From: Toxorhynchites rutilus septentrionalis
Taxonomy: Eukaryota > Arthropoda > Insecta > Diptera > Culicidae
Reading direction: 5' to 3'
DNA: 64,000 bases
Assembly: GCF_029784135.1 (NCBI RefSeq)
Contig: NC_073746.1
Coordinates: forward strand, 163,326,108 to 163,390,107
The position numbers were made by a program, and so were the translations under genes. The notes below the pieces were generated by a model. The model worked only from the letters and a program-made list of their open reading frames with translations, was not told the DNA's origin and ran no database searches. Numbering within the stretch: position 1 is the first letter of the stretch; every line of letters starts with the position of its first letter. Shown piece after piece: positions 10,917 to 23,707 of the stretch.

Positions 10917-11901
10917 ATGAACTTTATAAAAAGTGGTTTGCAGTCAGTGCTGGGTTCTCAGGAACCTGGGGCGCTGCAAAGTGGTGCCAAAACTGTATGA
11001 AACAACGAAATTTGGGTCAGAAACTCATTCTAAACCTTTTAAATTATTATGCCCCTCTGGAACAGGTAGAACAAGTGAGTGCTTCGACACTACTCGAGGA
11101 TCGCCGCGATGCTTGCAGAGCGCTCAGGGCTCTTTCGAAAAAAATATCGCGTGGAAGTGGGAGCCCAAGGTATGCACGCTCTTCTCCAAGTCATGGAAAT
11201 GGATAGAGCCGATCCGGAGATAATTGGGTACTGCTTGGACACCCTCTGTCATATCACTTCTCAGGAACAGTTCGAAGAAGACAACCCGGACAACCCAAGC
11301 GTGACGGTCAACATAGGAGAACAATTTACGGAGATGTTCCTCAAGTCGAACGAGAATGTGAGCTTGATTTTGAATTGTCTGGAAGAGTACGATTTTTGGG
11401 TTCGCTGGTCGGCTATTAAGTTGTTGACCAGTTTGTTAGCGAACAAAACGAAGGACATACAGGAAATCGTTCTTGTTAGCCCAATGGACGTTTCCAAGTT
11501 GATGGATTTGCTGGTTGACAGCCGAGAAGTTATTAGAAATGATGTATTGCTACTGTTGATACTTACTGTTGAGCTTACCAAAGGAAACGCAAACATCCAA
11601 AAAATTGTAGCTTTTGAAAATGCTTTTGAACGATTGTTTGATGTTATCAAGGAGGAAGGATGCGCAGATGGTGGAATTGTCGTGGAGGATTGTTTATTTC
11701 TGATGATGAACTTGCTTAAAAGCATTCCCAGTAATCAGCAGTTCTTCAAAGAAGGATCCTACATCCAGCGGTTGGCGCCAATGTTTGTTATTTCACAGGT
11801 TTCGTCACTAACTTCCGGTCAACTTTTGTGCGTGGGACTGTTCAGCAACCATCCGCTCTCCAATTGGTTCTCGGCTGTTTCTTTAGCGCATGCCCTCATT
11901 G
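10917..11901 (+). pseudogene. p115: p115/USO1 N-terminal pseudogene, unit 1
   Basis: Copy of p115 exon 1, intron 1 and part of exon 2. The ATG (10917) and the 71-nt intron are retained, but a seventh A in the run at 11138-11144 (six in the intact gene) shifts the frame at codon SKK. Twelve bases encoding part of RLVER are missing after the intron, and a 9-bp insertion lies near 11568. A 444-bp in-frame deletion joins MFVIS to QVSSLTSG (it removes the equivalent of 33708-34151, with CAC at both edges). Homology stops at 11901 inside exon 2 and the DDB1 piece follows at once. Not a functional tether. Confidence 0.92.
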
Positions 11902-12763
11902 TTAGTTAAGCGAGAAGGTAATCATGTTGAGTTCAATGGCCGAGTATTGGCTAACTTCAATTCAACCGTACGATAGTATGATAAGGATTTGCGACATGAA
12001 TGTAGCCATTGTAATATCGTGTTGGCATTATATTGTAGAACCAATGGTAAACTAGATTAATGTTCTTTTTCGAACAGGCGACTTCATTTTGGTGGGTGAT
12101 TTGATGCGATCTATCACGCTGTTGCATTACAAGCAAATGGGAGTAGTTGTGAGGAGATCGATTTCAACCAAATTTCTCAAAACTATTGATACAGCAGTAA
12201 CAATATTGGATGACGATGCGTTCCTTGGGTGGACAACAGCAAGTATCTATTTGTTTGCCTAAAAGATGGGTAAGTAGGATTTCCGTAGCTCTGTTTATCA
12301 TAAGAACACTTTTTGTATTTTTTTTAAGGACCACAACAACGGGCGACGAACGATAGCAAATGCCAGAGGTTCCTCAATTCATGCCATGGTTCGCTCGTGA
12401 TGCAAAACATTGGTGAGCGAACGACGCCGACAACGGGCTGTGTGCTATTTGGCACGGTCTGATCACAAATAACACTCGATTATTATGAATTTCTTCGAAA
12501 GTTACGGGAAAGTTTGATACAATCAAATCTGTTGGTAAGACTGATTATTCGTATTGGCGTAGTTTCCATACCGAAATGGAAACGGAACGTTGCGAGGGAT
12601 TTATTGATGGAGGATGGATAGTGCATAGTGGATAGTTTTCTGGATTTAACTCGGGAAATATATACGATGCATTGGGATTGCAGATCGACGGGGATGGAAC
12701 TAAGAAGGAAGCGGCCGTAGATGATAAAATCAAGATTGTAGAAGACCTAACATGGACACATCA
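11902..12763 (+). pseudogene. DDB1: DDB1 C-terminal pseudogene, unit 2
   Basis: Begins directly at the p115 breakpoint. The first readable DDB1 residues (GNHVEFNGRVLA) start about 20 bases in and are followed by the same broken C-terminal blocks and the same retained intron as in unit 1. This copy shows that the DDB1 homology extends 38 bases further 5' than the window edge allows in unit 1. Only a few single-base differences separate it from the other two copies. Confidence 0.9.
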
Positions 12764-13539
12764 GGATGTCCAGTGTTGGTCATAATTATTGAATGAATGC
12801 TATCAGTTGTTGCTATAGTTGCGAAAAATAATTTCATGTTTGTAGGATAATAAAGAAATTCCAGTAAACGTATTGTTTACTACACATTATTTGAATTCGA
12901 ATAGTCATGAACGACGGATTTCTCAAAATTATCTATGAGTTTTATCAAAACTTTATTATTTTTGGGAAGAAACGTGGAACATTCAGGGCAAGAGCGGGAA
13001 TGTTGATCGAATCGTGATGCGTGTTTGGATTTGATGCTCTTTGAGTCGGTAGATATCAACCTGATTGCACTGCTGACGCTCCCTTGTATTCACTGTAAGA
13101 AGAATATTGAAATATGTTATGAGATACAATTTGAATGAAATATAGTGATCAGGTATACCTATAAGGTTGGATATTTCCTAGCGTTTGTAACTTCTCATCG
13201 GACTTGACACTATCAAGTGTCAAATCATATTCTGGAGAAATGTCGACCTTACGAATTAATAAATAGGTTAGTTGATCTTGGAATGCGATCATATTACTTA
13301 TTCTTATTCGACAGCTTCTTTCGCTCAAGATGATCCTGCAGCGCGATGCCTTTCTTGAACTCAACCGTGAACTGAAAGACCATTTGTAATGTCGAGGAAT
13401 ACTAGCTGCAGCACGGTAAGATCACGAGGCAGACGTACCGGTCATCGGGTAGGGGTCGAGCCTCCCTCGCAGTGCGTGATGATAAAAAAAACATTTTAGT
13501 GGTGTCTGGCAGTGATTGAGTAGCCGCTGGGCCGCCGCC

Positions 13540-15661
13540 ATGGTGGACGTCCCCGGCTCCGCACCTACGGTGTGGGGCCATAAAGGCGGTGCGAACTACC
13601 GTAATATTCAAGGCAGTTATTCAGGAGCAACGTTACCAGAACATATGGATCCGGCTGGTGAACACGGTGAGCTTATTGTACTGCGCATTACTGGTGTTGG
13701 CGATGACGGTAAAGATAAGAATCTCCCCCCGCCCCTTTTCTCATTCGCAAATCTATTGAGAGCTGTGTTAAAGAAATCGAGGGCTTATGCCCTTAAAGTT
13801 CGTAATAAAAAAAGCGGAGGATCTGTCACAGCTGACACAATTATCTGATGGTACAAACGTCAAGGTCACCTACCAAAAACACTTGAACAGCACCAAGTGT
13901 GTTGTTAGTTGCGCACAAACAATTAATATGTCGGAGGAGGACATTGTGGACTGCCTCAAAGACCAAAAAGTGACAGCGCCTAGCAGACTCAAACGACGGA
14001 CCGGTCCAGACGCGATAGAAAACACTCCTGCGTTAATCCTGACAGTTAATGGTACATGTACACCTGAATTAATCTATTTTGGCTATCTGCGAGTAAGAAC
14101 GAGGCCGTATTACCCGTCGCCCATGCAATGCTTTAATTGCTGGGCATTTGGTCACACAAAAACAAAGTGTAGACAAAACACGCCAACCTGTGGGAATTGT
14201 TCCGTAACCCATGTGATTCCAGCGGAAGGAGGCAGTCCTGGATCGAAGAATAAATGACCTGGTGAAAAAAATAGAAGAAAAAGATCTTACCATCGCGAAC
14301 ATGGCCGCTTCAATGGAGTTACAACGCATCGAGGCGTTAAAAAACACGGAGATGATCAAGTCTCTGGTGGATAAAATCGATCAGATGGCCAACACACTAG
14401 CGGCCATGGAGTAACGATTGACCCAGAAGGACAAAATCATCACTCTGCAACAGAAGAAGATATCTAGAGCCAGGTCATTATTGCCCCAAACAAAAAGTGC
14501 CGAAACATCCGGGGTAACAAAAGACACCCATTCCAGACCTTCCTCCTTGTTCAACACCCCTACATCCTCCCGACCGGCCAAATCCACAAGTATAATACCA
14601 CAAAACTCCAGCTTGGTCATCTACTCCGACTCCGACATAGAATCCATCGAACTAGATGACACGCTTATGAAAACACAATCTCCGTCTACACCAGTACTTC
14701 TTACCAGCTTACCAGCCTGGAGATCGAACTACAAATGCAACACCCTCGAATAAAAGAAAACCCGAATCCCCGCTTATACAACCACCGAAGAACATTCGTC
14801 AGAGATCGTCAACAGTAGGCAAGCAACCCGCCTTGCCTCCAGATAACACTCGACCCAATCAGCGATCAGACTCTCAATACCCACCGCCGACTAGTGGTAA
14901 GGACCGTCAGCCCAAATAGTGTTTCGTCCAACTCTTACCTCACCTGTCGCCAACCACTACTCCACCAATCAGCTCTCCGGTAAGGGTGGCAACACCTATT
15001 CCCCGACGAACTACGTGGGAATTGTACCTGAACTCGGGACGCACAAGGGTGGCAACACCTGTTCCCTGAAGGACCACGTGGGACCAGCACCACAAATTGG
15101 GACGCACAAGGGCGGTAACGTCTATTCCCCGAAGGACTGCGTGGGAACTGCTTCAGATCTCGGGACGCACAAGAGTGGAATCAGTGGAATCTCGTTCCAC
15201 GATCGATTTCACTGGAGTTTCTTCTTCCGACATTGTGCAACTTCCGTTACCCTGTGTCATTACCACCGAAGTATCCATCGCCAAATCACAAAGTAGCGCA
15301 GAGGATTGCAGTGACGCCGAACCGTTTTTTTCCGCCGTCGGGTCAAGTGAACGAACGCTGGTTTAGAATTCTACTCCCAGTTCCCGAGCACCGCTGTCTC
15401 GTTCGACAATACCACATATCGTTGCCATTGCGATCCTTCCAGCTGCCGACACAACACCATCCACAGTTGATGTCCCAATCCGCCGAAGATCCGCTCGTCT
15501 CGCCGCCAGGGCTAAGCCGGCCGCCACAACCACTCCACTTGAAGCTCATGCCAGGCCTGTCTCGCCTATGCCAGCCGAAGCGAGGTCCGATGCCAATATC
15601 TATGATGCATGGAGACGTAGCCGAGGAGATCCCACGCAAGCTATGGCCGGGAGTTTAAGCT
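13540..15661 (+). pseudogene. LINE ORF1 (gag-like), copy 2
   Basis: ATG at 13540. The frameshift near 13790-13850 is shared with the other copies. The zinc knuckle is intact here: CFNCWAFGH...C then CGNCSVTH at about 14129-14205. The 63-bp triplicate starts at 14982. The protein would still be split by the shared frameshift and by a stop near 14412. Confidence 0.8.
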
Positions 15662-15811
15662 CCCCAAATGAACCTCACCATCTTTCCTCGGTTGCTTCCG
15701 AGTGGAATGGCTGCCCAACCTGTTATCGTCGGTGGAGTTCCACCGGGAATCATCACATCCAGTACCACTACATATCTGATTCCCCACCACACCGCCCATC
15801 ACCAGGAAAGT

Positions 15812-18800
15812 ATGTCCACCAACACATCCACCAACCTCGCTCTGCAATGGAACATCAATGGACTGTACAACAACTTGGGAGAACTGGAGACCCTTGACCG
15901 AGAGTTATGTCCGTCCATCATCGCACTCCAAGAGATAAATCGAGTTTCCCCAACAAACATACAGAAAATTGTCGGGGTTAAATTCCACTGGCACACTAAG
16001 CGGGGCTCCGTTTTGCAACACTCTGTTGCTTTGGGTGTCCGGAGAAACATTCTCCATTTGCGAAAAACAAATATCCACTGACCTGCCAATAATAGCCGTC
16101 CAAATCGAGGCCCCGATTCCGGTGACCATCATTTGTATATACCTGCCATGAGGCATAATCCCGGAACTACGACGGAAGCTGCTTGAGGCGTTAGCAAGCT
16201 TGGAGGACCCAAAAATCATCTTGGGGGACTTCAATGCTCATCACCGCAACTGGGGAATTCAAACACCAAATGTCAGAGGGAATATCATCGCCTACCTCTT
16301 GGAGGTGATGGAGCTCTCGGTCTTAAATGACGGCACTGACACTTTCCGTAGAGGTACGAGCAACACAGCCTTTGATATTTCAGCAGCTAATCTCAACTTG
16401 GTGGATAGGTTAGGGTGGAACAAAGCCGACGACATTCATGGCAGTGACCATCACCCGATAACCATCAGCTTCAACGGCCCGCCACCGCTCGCAACTCGCA
16501 GACCAAGATGGATCTTCGAAAGAGCTGACTGGACAGCTTTTCAAACATCTTCCGACTTCTTGATATATAGAGACAACCCAACCACCTTTGCCACTTTCAA
16601 CAAAATCATTATGGAGGCGGCCGAAGCCTTCATCCCAAGAACGAAAACCACTCCGGGGAAGAAAGCGTTGCATTGATGGTCCGAGGACATCAAAGGGGAG
16701 GTCAAGAAGCGGAGAAAGTTTCTGCGTACGGCCAAACGACTACCAGCAGGAGACCCAATGAAGGAAGTTGCCATGAACAGGTATCGAGCGCAACATATCA
16801 GAGTACGGCGGTTAATCCGGAAGGTGAAGTTAGACAGTTGGACTGGTTTTCTAGAGTCTATCAACGAAAACCAGTTGGCGCAAAGTAAACGCACTAAATG
16901 GGAAGAGAAGGTCACACAACCCCATTCGTCAAGGTATTACTAGGCTGTGTCTCCAACCTGCAGCGATCCGGTTGATACTTCGAACACGCTCGGTGAATAT
17001 TTCGCGGGATTGTCCTCGATCTCCGAATATGAGCCCGATTTCATCCGTCGACAGGGTGCGGGTATCACTTCGGTCAGCAACTTTGTGGTCCCTGTGAGTC
17101 ATCCTAATAATCCTCTAAATCGGAACTTCATCATCGAGGAACTTTCTGTCGCCCTATGTTCCGCAAAAAGTCAACTGGCCCTGACGGTATCGGCTACAAG
17201 ATGCTGAAACATGGAATACACACGAATTTCCCGAGGGTTGGAGACACAGCCTAGAAATACCTATACCTAAGGTCGGTCAAAGCAGCAACAACGTGAAAGG
17301 CTACTGTCCAATTTCCTTAACCTCCTGTTCATCCAAGATCCTGGAAAGAATGACGAATAGACGCCTGGTCACCTTTCTAACGGAAAATAGAAAATTGCAC
17401 TATCAACAGTTCGCCTTCCGACCAGGTATGGGCACCAACAACAACTTCGCGACCCTCGGAGACGTGATAGCCGAAGCCAACAGGAACCGTCAGCACATGG
17501 AGATGGTAGCACTGGATCTGGAAAAGGCATACAACAGAACATGGATCCCGTTAGTGCTGAAAACTCTGGCAGATTGGGGCGTTGACGGGAAATTACTGCA
17601 CTTCATCAGGAACTTCGCCACACGCCGAACCTTTGAGGTCAAAATTGGTAACATCAGCTCCCGAGCTTTCCAAAAGGAAACAGGAGTACCTCAAGGTTCT
17701 GTCCTTGTCGTCACCCTCTTTCTCGTCTCCATGAGTAGCCTGTTCCAGGTCCTGCCTGGGAGAGTCTTCGTGTTTGTCTACACACTCTTTTGATGGCAGT
17801 GAGTGACACCCATAGGATTCCACGCATCAGAATACAGGCAGCTACCAATGCCATCGGCCGGTGGGCGGCCGAGAGAGGATTTAGACTTTCAGCGCAGAAG
17901 AGCGACCATATGGTGATTTGCAGCGACAGACATCAGGGTCCCAACTCCAGGGTCAAGCTATACAAAAACAACATTCCCCGCCGGAAAACGCTAAAGATCC
18001 TTGGAGTGTTTGTTGACCACAAACGTAACTTCCTCCGCCATTTCGAGGAAGTTAAGAACAGCTGTGCCACCCGGTTGAATCTAATGAAAACCATTTTCAA
18101 ACCGCACCGAAGCAACAACAGAAATATCCGGCTACAGGTGGCCAAAGCCATCATCAGCAGCCGCCTCAAGGCCATAGAACTGACGTGTTTGGCTGGAGAC
18201 AAGCTCCCAAAATCTCTGGCACCGATTTACAACAAAGCACTACTGACTGTCTCCGGTCTCCTGGCATCAACACCAGCTGCCTCTGTCTGCGCTAAAATTG
18301 GAGAACCTCCTTTCGATCTAATCACAGACTCGGCGATCGTAGTCAGGACTGCCAGTTTCTTGTCAAAAACTAGCGGTAGAGGGGAGACCCACCTAACCGC
18401 CCTTAGCAACACGATCCTGCAGCGTTTGGCGCATCCCAACCTCCCCCCGGTGGCAAAACAATCCTGGTTTGGTGCGAACGACTGGAGGTTCCCAACTGTT
18501 CTCGTCGAGAACGGTATTCGGGACAACTTTCGAGCCGGGGCGTGCTCGATCGGTCTGCTAGAATATTTCAAGGCCATCATAGCGGAAAAATACCGTCTCC
18601 ACGAGATCAGATACTCGGACGGCTCAAAAGGACCATCGGGAGTTGGATTTGGGGTGAGCGATAATAAGAATAGTCTGATTTCCAGCAAGAAACTCGCGGA
18701 CATCTGCCAGGTCTTCTCGGCCGAAGTGGTCGGCATCATCGAGGCAACTACAACTTCATCTTCCAAGCCGTTGTTGGTCGTCTCCGATTCGGCAAGCGCC

Positions 18801-19369
18801 ATTGATGCCATCGGTGCGACCAGGTCCAAACATCCATGGGTACAGGCCATCAGGAAGTATATATTGCCCGACATGTGGGTCCCCGGACACAACGGCATCG
18901 CAGGGAATGAAGCGGCCGACCGGTTTGCCGGAATCGGTCACACAAGACCGTTCTTCATTCGGGATGTGCCGCTTGACGATGTGAAGTTGTGGATCTCCAA
19001 CTCTTTCCGCACCTTTTGGACCGAAAGGTGGTTCGCAGAGAGGAGGCAGTTCCTCAGAAAAGTCAAGGACACTATTATCAGGTTTGACGATGTTAAAGGA
19101 ATGAGAGAACAACGAATCCTGTCCAGACTGAGGACTGGTCACTGCTCGGTCTCACACGGATTCAATAGAGGACCCTCCCATCTACTCTGCGACCTCTACC
19201 AAATCCACAACTCCGCGAACACTTCTTGTGTGGTTGCCCGAAATTTGATGATCTGCGAAACCTTCATGGAATCAGCGGGAGTGTAAGAGACATCTTAAGG
19301 GACGATCCAGCAAGAGTAGCACCGCTTGTCTGCTACTTAAAAGATGCAGAACTATTTTTTAAGATCTAG
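15812..19369 (+). pseudogene. LINE ORF2 (endonuclease-RT-RNase H), copy 2
   Basis: Endonuclease, RT and RNase H blocks as in copy 1. RT motif A (ALDLEKAYN) is present but motif C is destroyed by the 7-bp deletion near 17781. Two further private changes lie downstream. At 18167-18177 eleven bases are inverted relative to 6213-6223, with three bases lost. At about 18872 nine bases are missing, shortening PDTVLMWVPGHNG to PDMWVPGHNG in the RNase H domain. The 498-codon frame from 17790 is open but lacks the catalytic RT centre. Confidence 0.88.
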
Positions 19370-20049
19370 CGTCTGAACAATGGATCAGACAAGAAGATCC
19401 TTGTTCCTTCCCCTCCACGATGAAGGGGAATAAGAACGCTTCGGCATCTTCAACGGCACGGATTCCTCTCCACTGGCCTGGAGCCATGGGTCGAGGACAT
19501 CCTTGCCATCTGGTCCAACAAGCAAACAGCAAGTTCTTCGTTAAGTTATGTTTCGCAAAAGGATTTTTATGTTTAATTTTTACGTCCAATTTTTATGTGA
19601 TAATTTTATGTGCAATCTGTTCCCAACGAAACCTTGCGGCAATGCCGTCGATAAAGAGGCGAACCAGCCCAGGAGGCTGAAAACCTCTCAAATAAAGAAT
19701 AACAAAAAAAAATCCTATTCGTTCGAAAATCAGAATAAGGGTGATAAACGAGCGACTTAAAAAAATAACAACGTAGTTCTACGTCAACAATGCGGTCGTA
19801 TCTTGGACATAACCTCCTATAACTTTTTTCTTTCTATTATACAAGCGTTCAATCATAAAACTATTGCATAGCATGGAGAAACGATATGGATAAATGGGAA
19901 AAAATTTAATGAAACAGTATAAATTACATATTAAAGAAGTTTATTTCAAATTAACAATTCATTTATTGAACAACAAAAGTTAGAAACAAAATTTCAAAAG
20001 TGTCATTGTCCAAAAATACACGCTCTGTAGGATTCGCCTGGATCATCTA

Positions 20050-21142
20050 TCATCTATCATTGGAAAGGAAATCGCTCGCTCGGTCCATCATCTGTGAGAA
20101 ATAAATAATAATGTTACAAATTTGTAAATCATATAACTTTGAAATAAATACTCATGTCACATATCCTGTCTGTCATATGTTGATAGCTGAGTCATCCGAA
20201 AAGGGCAACCCTAGCCAATAAGGCTCTCAGAAACTCAGAAAGAAACAAGAGAAAGAAATATTAGTAATATTTTAAACGAAAAAACGAAAAAATAAATAAA
20301 TAAAATATGAACTGGTAATAATAAATCAAATCCGCAACAGTATATAGAAAGATATAAAAAATAAATGCATGTGGAATAAAACAAAACTACAGAAAATGTA
20401 ATACGACAATAACAATAAATAAATAGAATGAAATCATCCAAAGATCAAATGTTCCTTATGGAAAAAATAATAAACTGGTAACAATAAAATAAATCCGCTA
20501 CAGTATATAGAAAGATATAAAAAAATGAATGCAACAAAAAACGAAACCAATATGTACAATAGAACTCGCAACAACAACAAAAAATCAAACAATAAATATT
20601 TAACAACTAATAACTCTGTCATCCGATCCATATATGCTTTAAGGGAAAAGCGACTGCGCCACCTCGCCTACCATAAGGATTATAAATTTAAAACAACATC
20701 TCTTTAGAAACCTTATCTCTTTCTCAGCTTTCAGTCGTCGATTTTCCTGCCGCAATTTTATATTTTCCGCTTCCATCCTCCGAAGTTCTCCTATAAGATT
20801 CCTGTTCTGGACAATCATATATTCCAACTCCGTTGCATCTACTGGTTCCCAGTAGTACAAATCTTCATCATCATCGACAAAAATTGTTTCACTGGGCACC
20901 AGTGGCGGAGGAACTTCATCCTCGATCATCACTTCGTTTTGATGCATCTGGATCCGAATTGGCTGTAAATAAAAGTTTTGTTAACACTGTACACACTCAG
21001 AAATATTTTTTCCTACCTTGATATCTTCATTCTGTGGTTTTCCACTACGTCTTTCATAACTTCCTGGTTCGCGGTTGGCCCAAGAACGCGTTGGAACCCT
21101 CAAGCTGACTGGAATCCTCGATGTAACGGTACCTCGCTTCAT
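20050..21142 (-). pseudogene. Small coiled-coil protein gene, unit 2 (splice donor lost)
   Basis: Same three exons as unit 1: 21017-21142, 20717-20962 and 20050-20091. The second donor reads GAG|ATAAGG where units 1 and 3 have GAG|GTAAAG, so intron 2 cannot be removed normally. Read-through would replace the DFLSNDR tail with about 25 intron-encoded residues after KAEKE. The coding exons are otherwise intact, so a shortened-tail product cannot be excluded. Confidence 0.6.
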
Positions 21143-21220
21143 TTTGTGTGGTGATGGGATTATAACTGCTTCTCTCTTGATAATTATAATCCTCAGTGGA
21201 GAAAATGTTTGCATCAACAC

Positions 21221-21870
21221 AATGCTTGCTTCGATTGAATCAAAACTTGGAAAATGGCACTAGCCTGCTTTGCACTGTTTTTTTTATCTCGTTATTGTAT
21301 CTTACATTATGTGAAAAATGACTTTGGTGTGATTTTGAAGTTGATGAAACATAAAATTAATAGTTACTGATTCTTAATTAGTTTTTAGATACTAAAAATG
21401 AAATGTTATTTTTCAACAATATAGGATCGGAGTTTAACAATTGTTTCTTGTTACGATCAAGCAAAAGCTATAAATAATTAATTTATTGGATAATCATGGA
21501 TTTTCTTTTCGGTCGTTCTGTTACCATATCGCATATTTAACATAGTAATCTATTGCTTTGTTTGCAAACTGCGGTAACGAAATATTTTATGTATTTTCCT
21601 AGAATTTGAAAAAGTATGTGACTACAAAATGGTCTGTAACGAAAATGAAATCTGACATCCCTACCAACAACCGAAGGAACGAACCGTACAGAATACCAAT
21701 CCCAAAATACCAATACACCTTCTTGAAACCACATCACTTTTGCAAGTGTCAAAACAGTGCCGAAATTATTGACGTGTAAGTTTCTTATCACATCAACAAT
21801 TGGCAGCGAAAACTGTCTGTTTCTATGAAAAAATATTTAATTTCCTCCTGACAGTAGTAAATATTCGCTG
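21221..21870. other. Upstream region of the p115 piece, unit 2
   Basis: Non-coding. It carries the uninterrupted empty site of the unit 1 transposon (near 21221) and the same replacement of the 160-bp block as unit 1 (near 21695). No further signals are recognised. Confidence 0.5.
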
Positions 21871-22846
21871 ATGAACTTTATAAAAAGTGGTTTGCAGTCA
21901 GTGCTGGGTTCTCAGGAACCTGGGGCGCTGCAAAGTGGTGCCAAAACTGTATGAAACAACGAAATTTGGGTCAGAAACTCATTCTAAACCTTTTAAATTA
22001 TTATGCCCCTCTGGAACAGGTAGAACAAGTGAGTGCTTCGACACTACTCGAGGATCGCCGCGATGCTTGCAGAGCGCTCAGGGCTCTTTCGAAAAAAATA
22101 TCGCGTGGAAGTGAGAGCCCAAGGTATGCACGCTCTTCTCCAAGTCATGGAAATGGATAGAGCCGATCCGGAGATAATTGGGTACTGCTTGGACACCCTC
22201 TGTCATATCACTTCTCAGGAACAGTTCGAAGAAGACAACCCGGACAACCCAAGCGTGACGGTCAACATAGGAGAACAATTTACGGAGATGTTCCTCAAGT
22301 CGAACGAGAATGTGAGCTTGATTTTGAATTCTCTGGAAGAGTACGATTTTTGGGTTCGCTGGTCGGCTATTAAGTTGTTGACCAGTTTGTTAGCAAACAA
22401 AACGAAGGACATACAGGAAATCGTTCTTGTTAGCCCAATGGACGTTTCCAAGTTGATGGATTTGCTGGTTGACAGCCGAGAAGTTATTAGAAATGATGTA
22501 TTGCTACTGTTGATACAGCTTACCAAAGGAAACGCAAACATCCAAAAAATTGTAGCTTTTGAAAATGCTTTTGATCGATTGTTTGATGTTATCAAGGAGG
22601 AAGGATGCGCAGATGGTGGAATTGTCGTGGAGGATTGTTTATTTCTGATGATGAACTTGCTTAAAAACATTCCCAGTAATCAGCAGTTCTTCAAAGAAGG
22701 ATCCTACATCCAGCGGTTGGCGCCAATGTTTGTTATTTCACAGGTTTCGTCACTAACTTCCGGTCAACTTTTGTGCGGGGGACTGTTCAGCAACCATCCG
22801 CTCTCCAATTGGTTCTCGGCTGTTTCTTTAGCGCATGCCCTCATTG
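21871..22846 (+). pseudogene. p115: p115/USO1 N-terminal pseudogene, unit 2
   Basis: Same structure and lesions as the unit 1 copy: ATG at 21871, intron 1, a seven-A run at 22092-22098 that shifts the frame, the 444-bp deletion, and truncation at 22846 against DDB1. It lacks the 9-bp insertion of unit 1 and has its own missense changes (for example EVGA to EVRA). The shared lesions show that units 1 and 2 descend from one already damaged unit. Confidence 0.92.
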
Positions 22847-23707
22847 TTAGTTAAGCGAGAAGGTAATCATGTTGAGTTCAATGGCCGAGTATTGGCTAAC
22901 ATCAATTCAACCGTACGATAGTATGATAAGGATTTGCGACATGAATGTAGCCATTGTAATATCGTGTTGGCATTATATTGTAGAACCAATGGTAAACTAG
23001 ATTAATGTTCTTTTTCGAACAGGCGACTTCATTTTGGTGGGTGATTTGATGCGATCTATCACGCTGTTGCATTACAAGCAAATGGGAGTAGTTGTGAGGA
23101 GATCGATTTCAACCAAATTTCTCAAAACTATTGATACAGCAGTAACAATATTGGATGACGATGCGTTCCTTGGGTGGACAACAGCAAGTATCTATTTGTT
23201 TGCCTAAAAGATGGGTAAGTAGGATTTCCGTAGCTCTGTTTATCATAAGAACACTTTTTGTATTTTTTTTAAGGACCACAACAACGGGCGACGAACGATA
23301 GCAAATGCCAGAGGTTCCTCAATTCATGCCATGGTTCGCTCGTGATGCAAAACATTGGTGAGCGAACGACGCCGACAACGGGCTGTGTGCTATTTGGCAC
23401 GGTCTGATCACAAATAACACTCGATTATTATGAATTTCTTCGAAAGTTACGGGAAAGTTTGATACAATCAAATCTGTTGGTAAGACTGATTATTCGTATT
23501 GGCGTAGTTTCCATACCGAAATGGAAACGGAACGTTGCGAGGGATTTATTGATGGAGGATGGATAGTGGATAGTGGATAGTTTTCTGGATTTAACTCGGG
23601 AAATATATACGATGCATTGGGATTGCAGATCGACGGGGATAGAACTAAGAAGGAAGCGGCCGTAGATGATAAAATCAAGATTGTAGAAGACCTAACATGG
23701 ACACATC
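22847..23707 (+). pseudogene. DDB1: DDB1 C-terminal pseudogene, unit 3
   Basis: Same broken DDB1 blocks and retained intron as in units 1 and 2, starting at the junction with the unit 2 p115 piece. No restored frame is visible, so a working DDB1 gene must lie elsewhere in the genome. Confidence 0.9.

Larger units (their letters stand above)
1..11901 (+). repeat. Tandem unit 1 (DDB1 piece, I-type LINE, coiled-coil gene, p115 piece)
   Basis: First visible unit of a direct tandem array. Its first base aligns with 11940 and 22885. The unit should begin about 38 bases left of the window, by analogy with the junctions at 11901/11902 and 22846/22847. The three units are near identical over most of their length, and they share the same retrotransposon at the same site with the same main frame breaks, so the element was in place before duplication. 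Private to unit 1 are a 987-bp DNA transposon (9281-10267), a 16-bp deletion near 5190 and many single-base changes. An assembly artefact from unmerged haplotypes is possible but does not easily explain shared derived deletions in units 1 and 2. Confidence 0.95.
13381..19712 (+). mobile_element. I-type non-LTR retrotransposon, copy 2 (inactive)
   Basis: Same element and insertion site as 1441-7767, with a 3' tail of nine A residues. The 5' limit is approximate. This copy keeps the 16 bp lost in unit 1 but has lost the same 14 bp (near 16874) and 7 bp (near 17781) as unit 1. A spacer (12764-13380) with the old DDB1 poly(A) signal precedes it. Confidence 0.9.
11902..22846 (+). repeat. Tandem unit 2
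   Basis: Complete 10945-bp unit bounded on both sides by the same p115|DDB1 junction. It shares with unit 1 the p115 lesions (extra A, 444-bp deletion, loss of the 160-bp upstream block) and the 14-bp and 7-bp RT deletions. It shares with unit 3 the empty site of the 987-bp transposon. Private changes include a lost splice donor in the coiled-coil gene, an 11-bp microinversion at 18167-18177 and a 9-bp deletion in the RNase H domain. Confidence 0.95.

Noticed and set aside
10917..11901. A functional short p115 isoform in units 1 and 2
   Set aside because: An extra A shifts the frame early, codons are missing after intron 1 and the sequence runs into DDB1; the later open frame starts from an internal ATG only.
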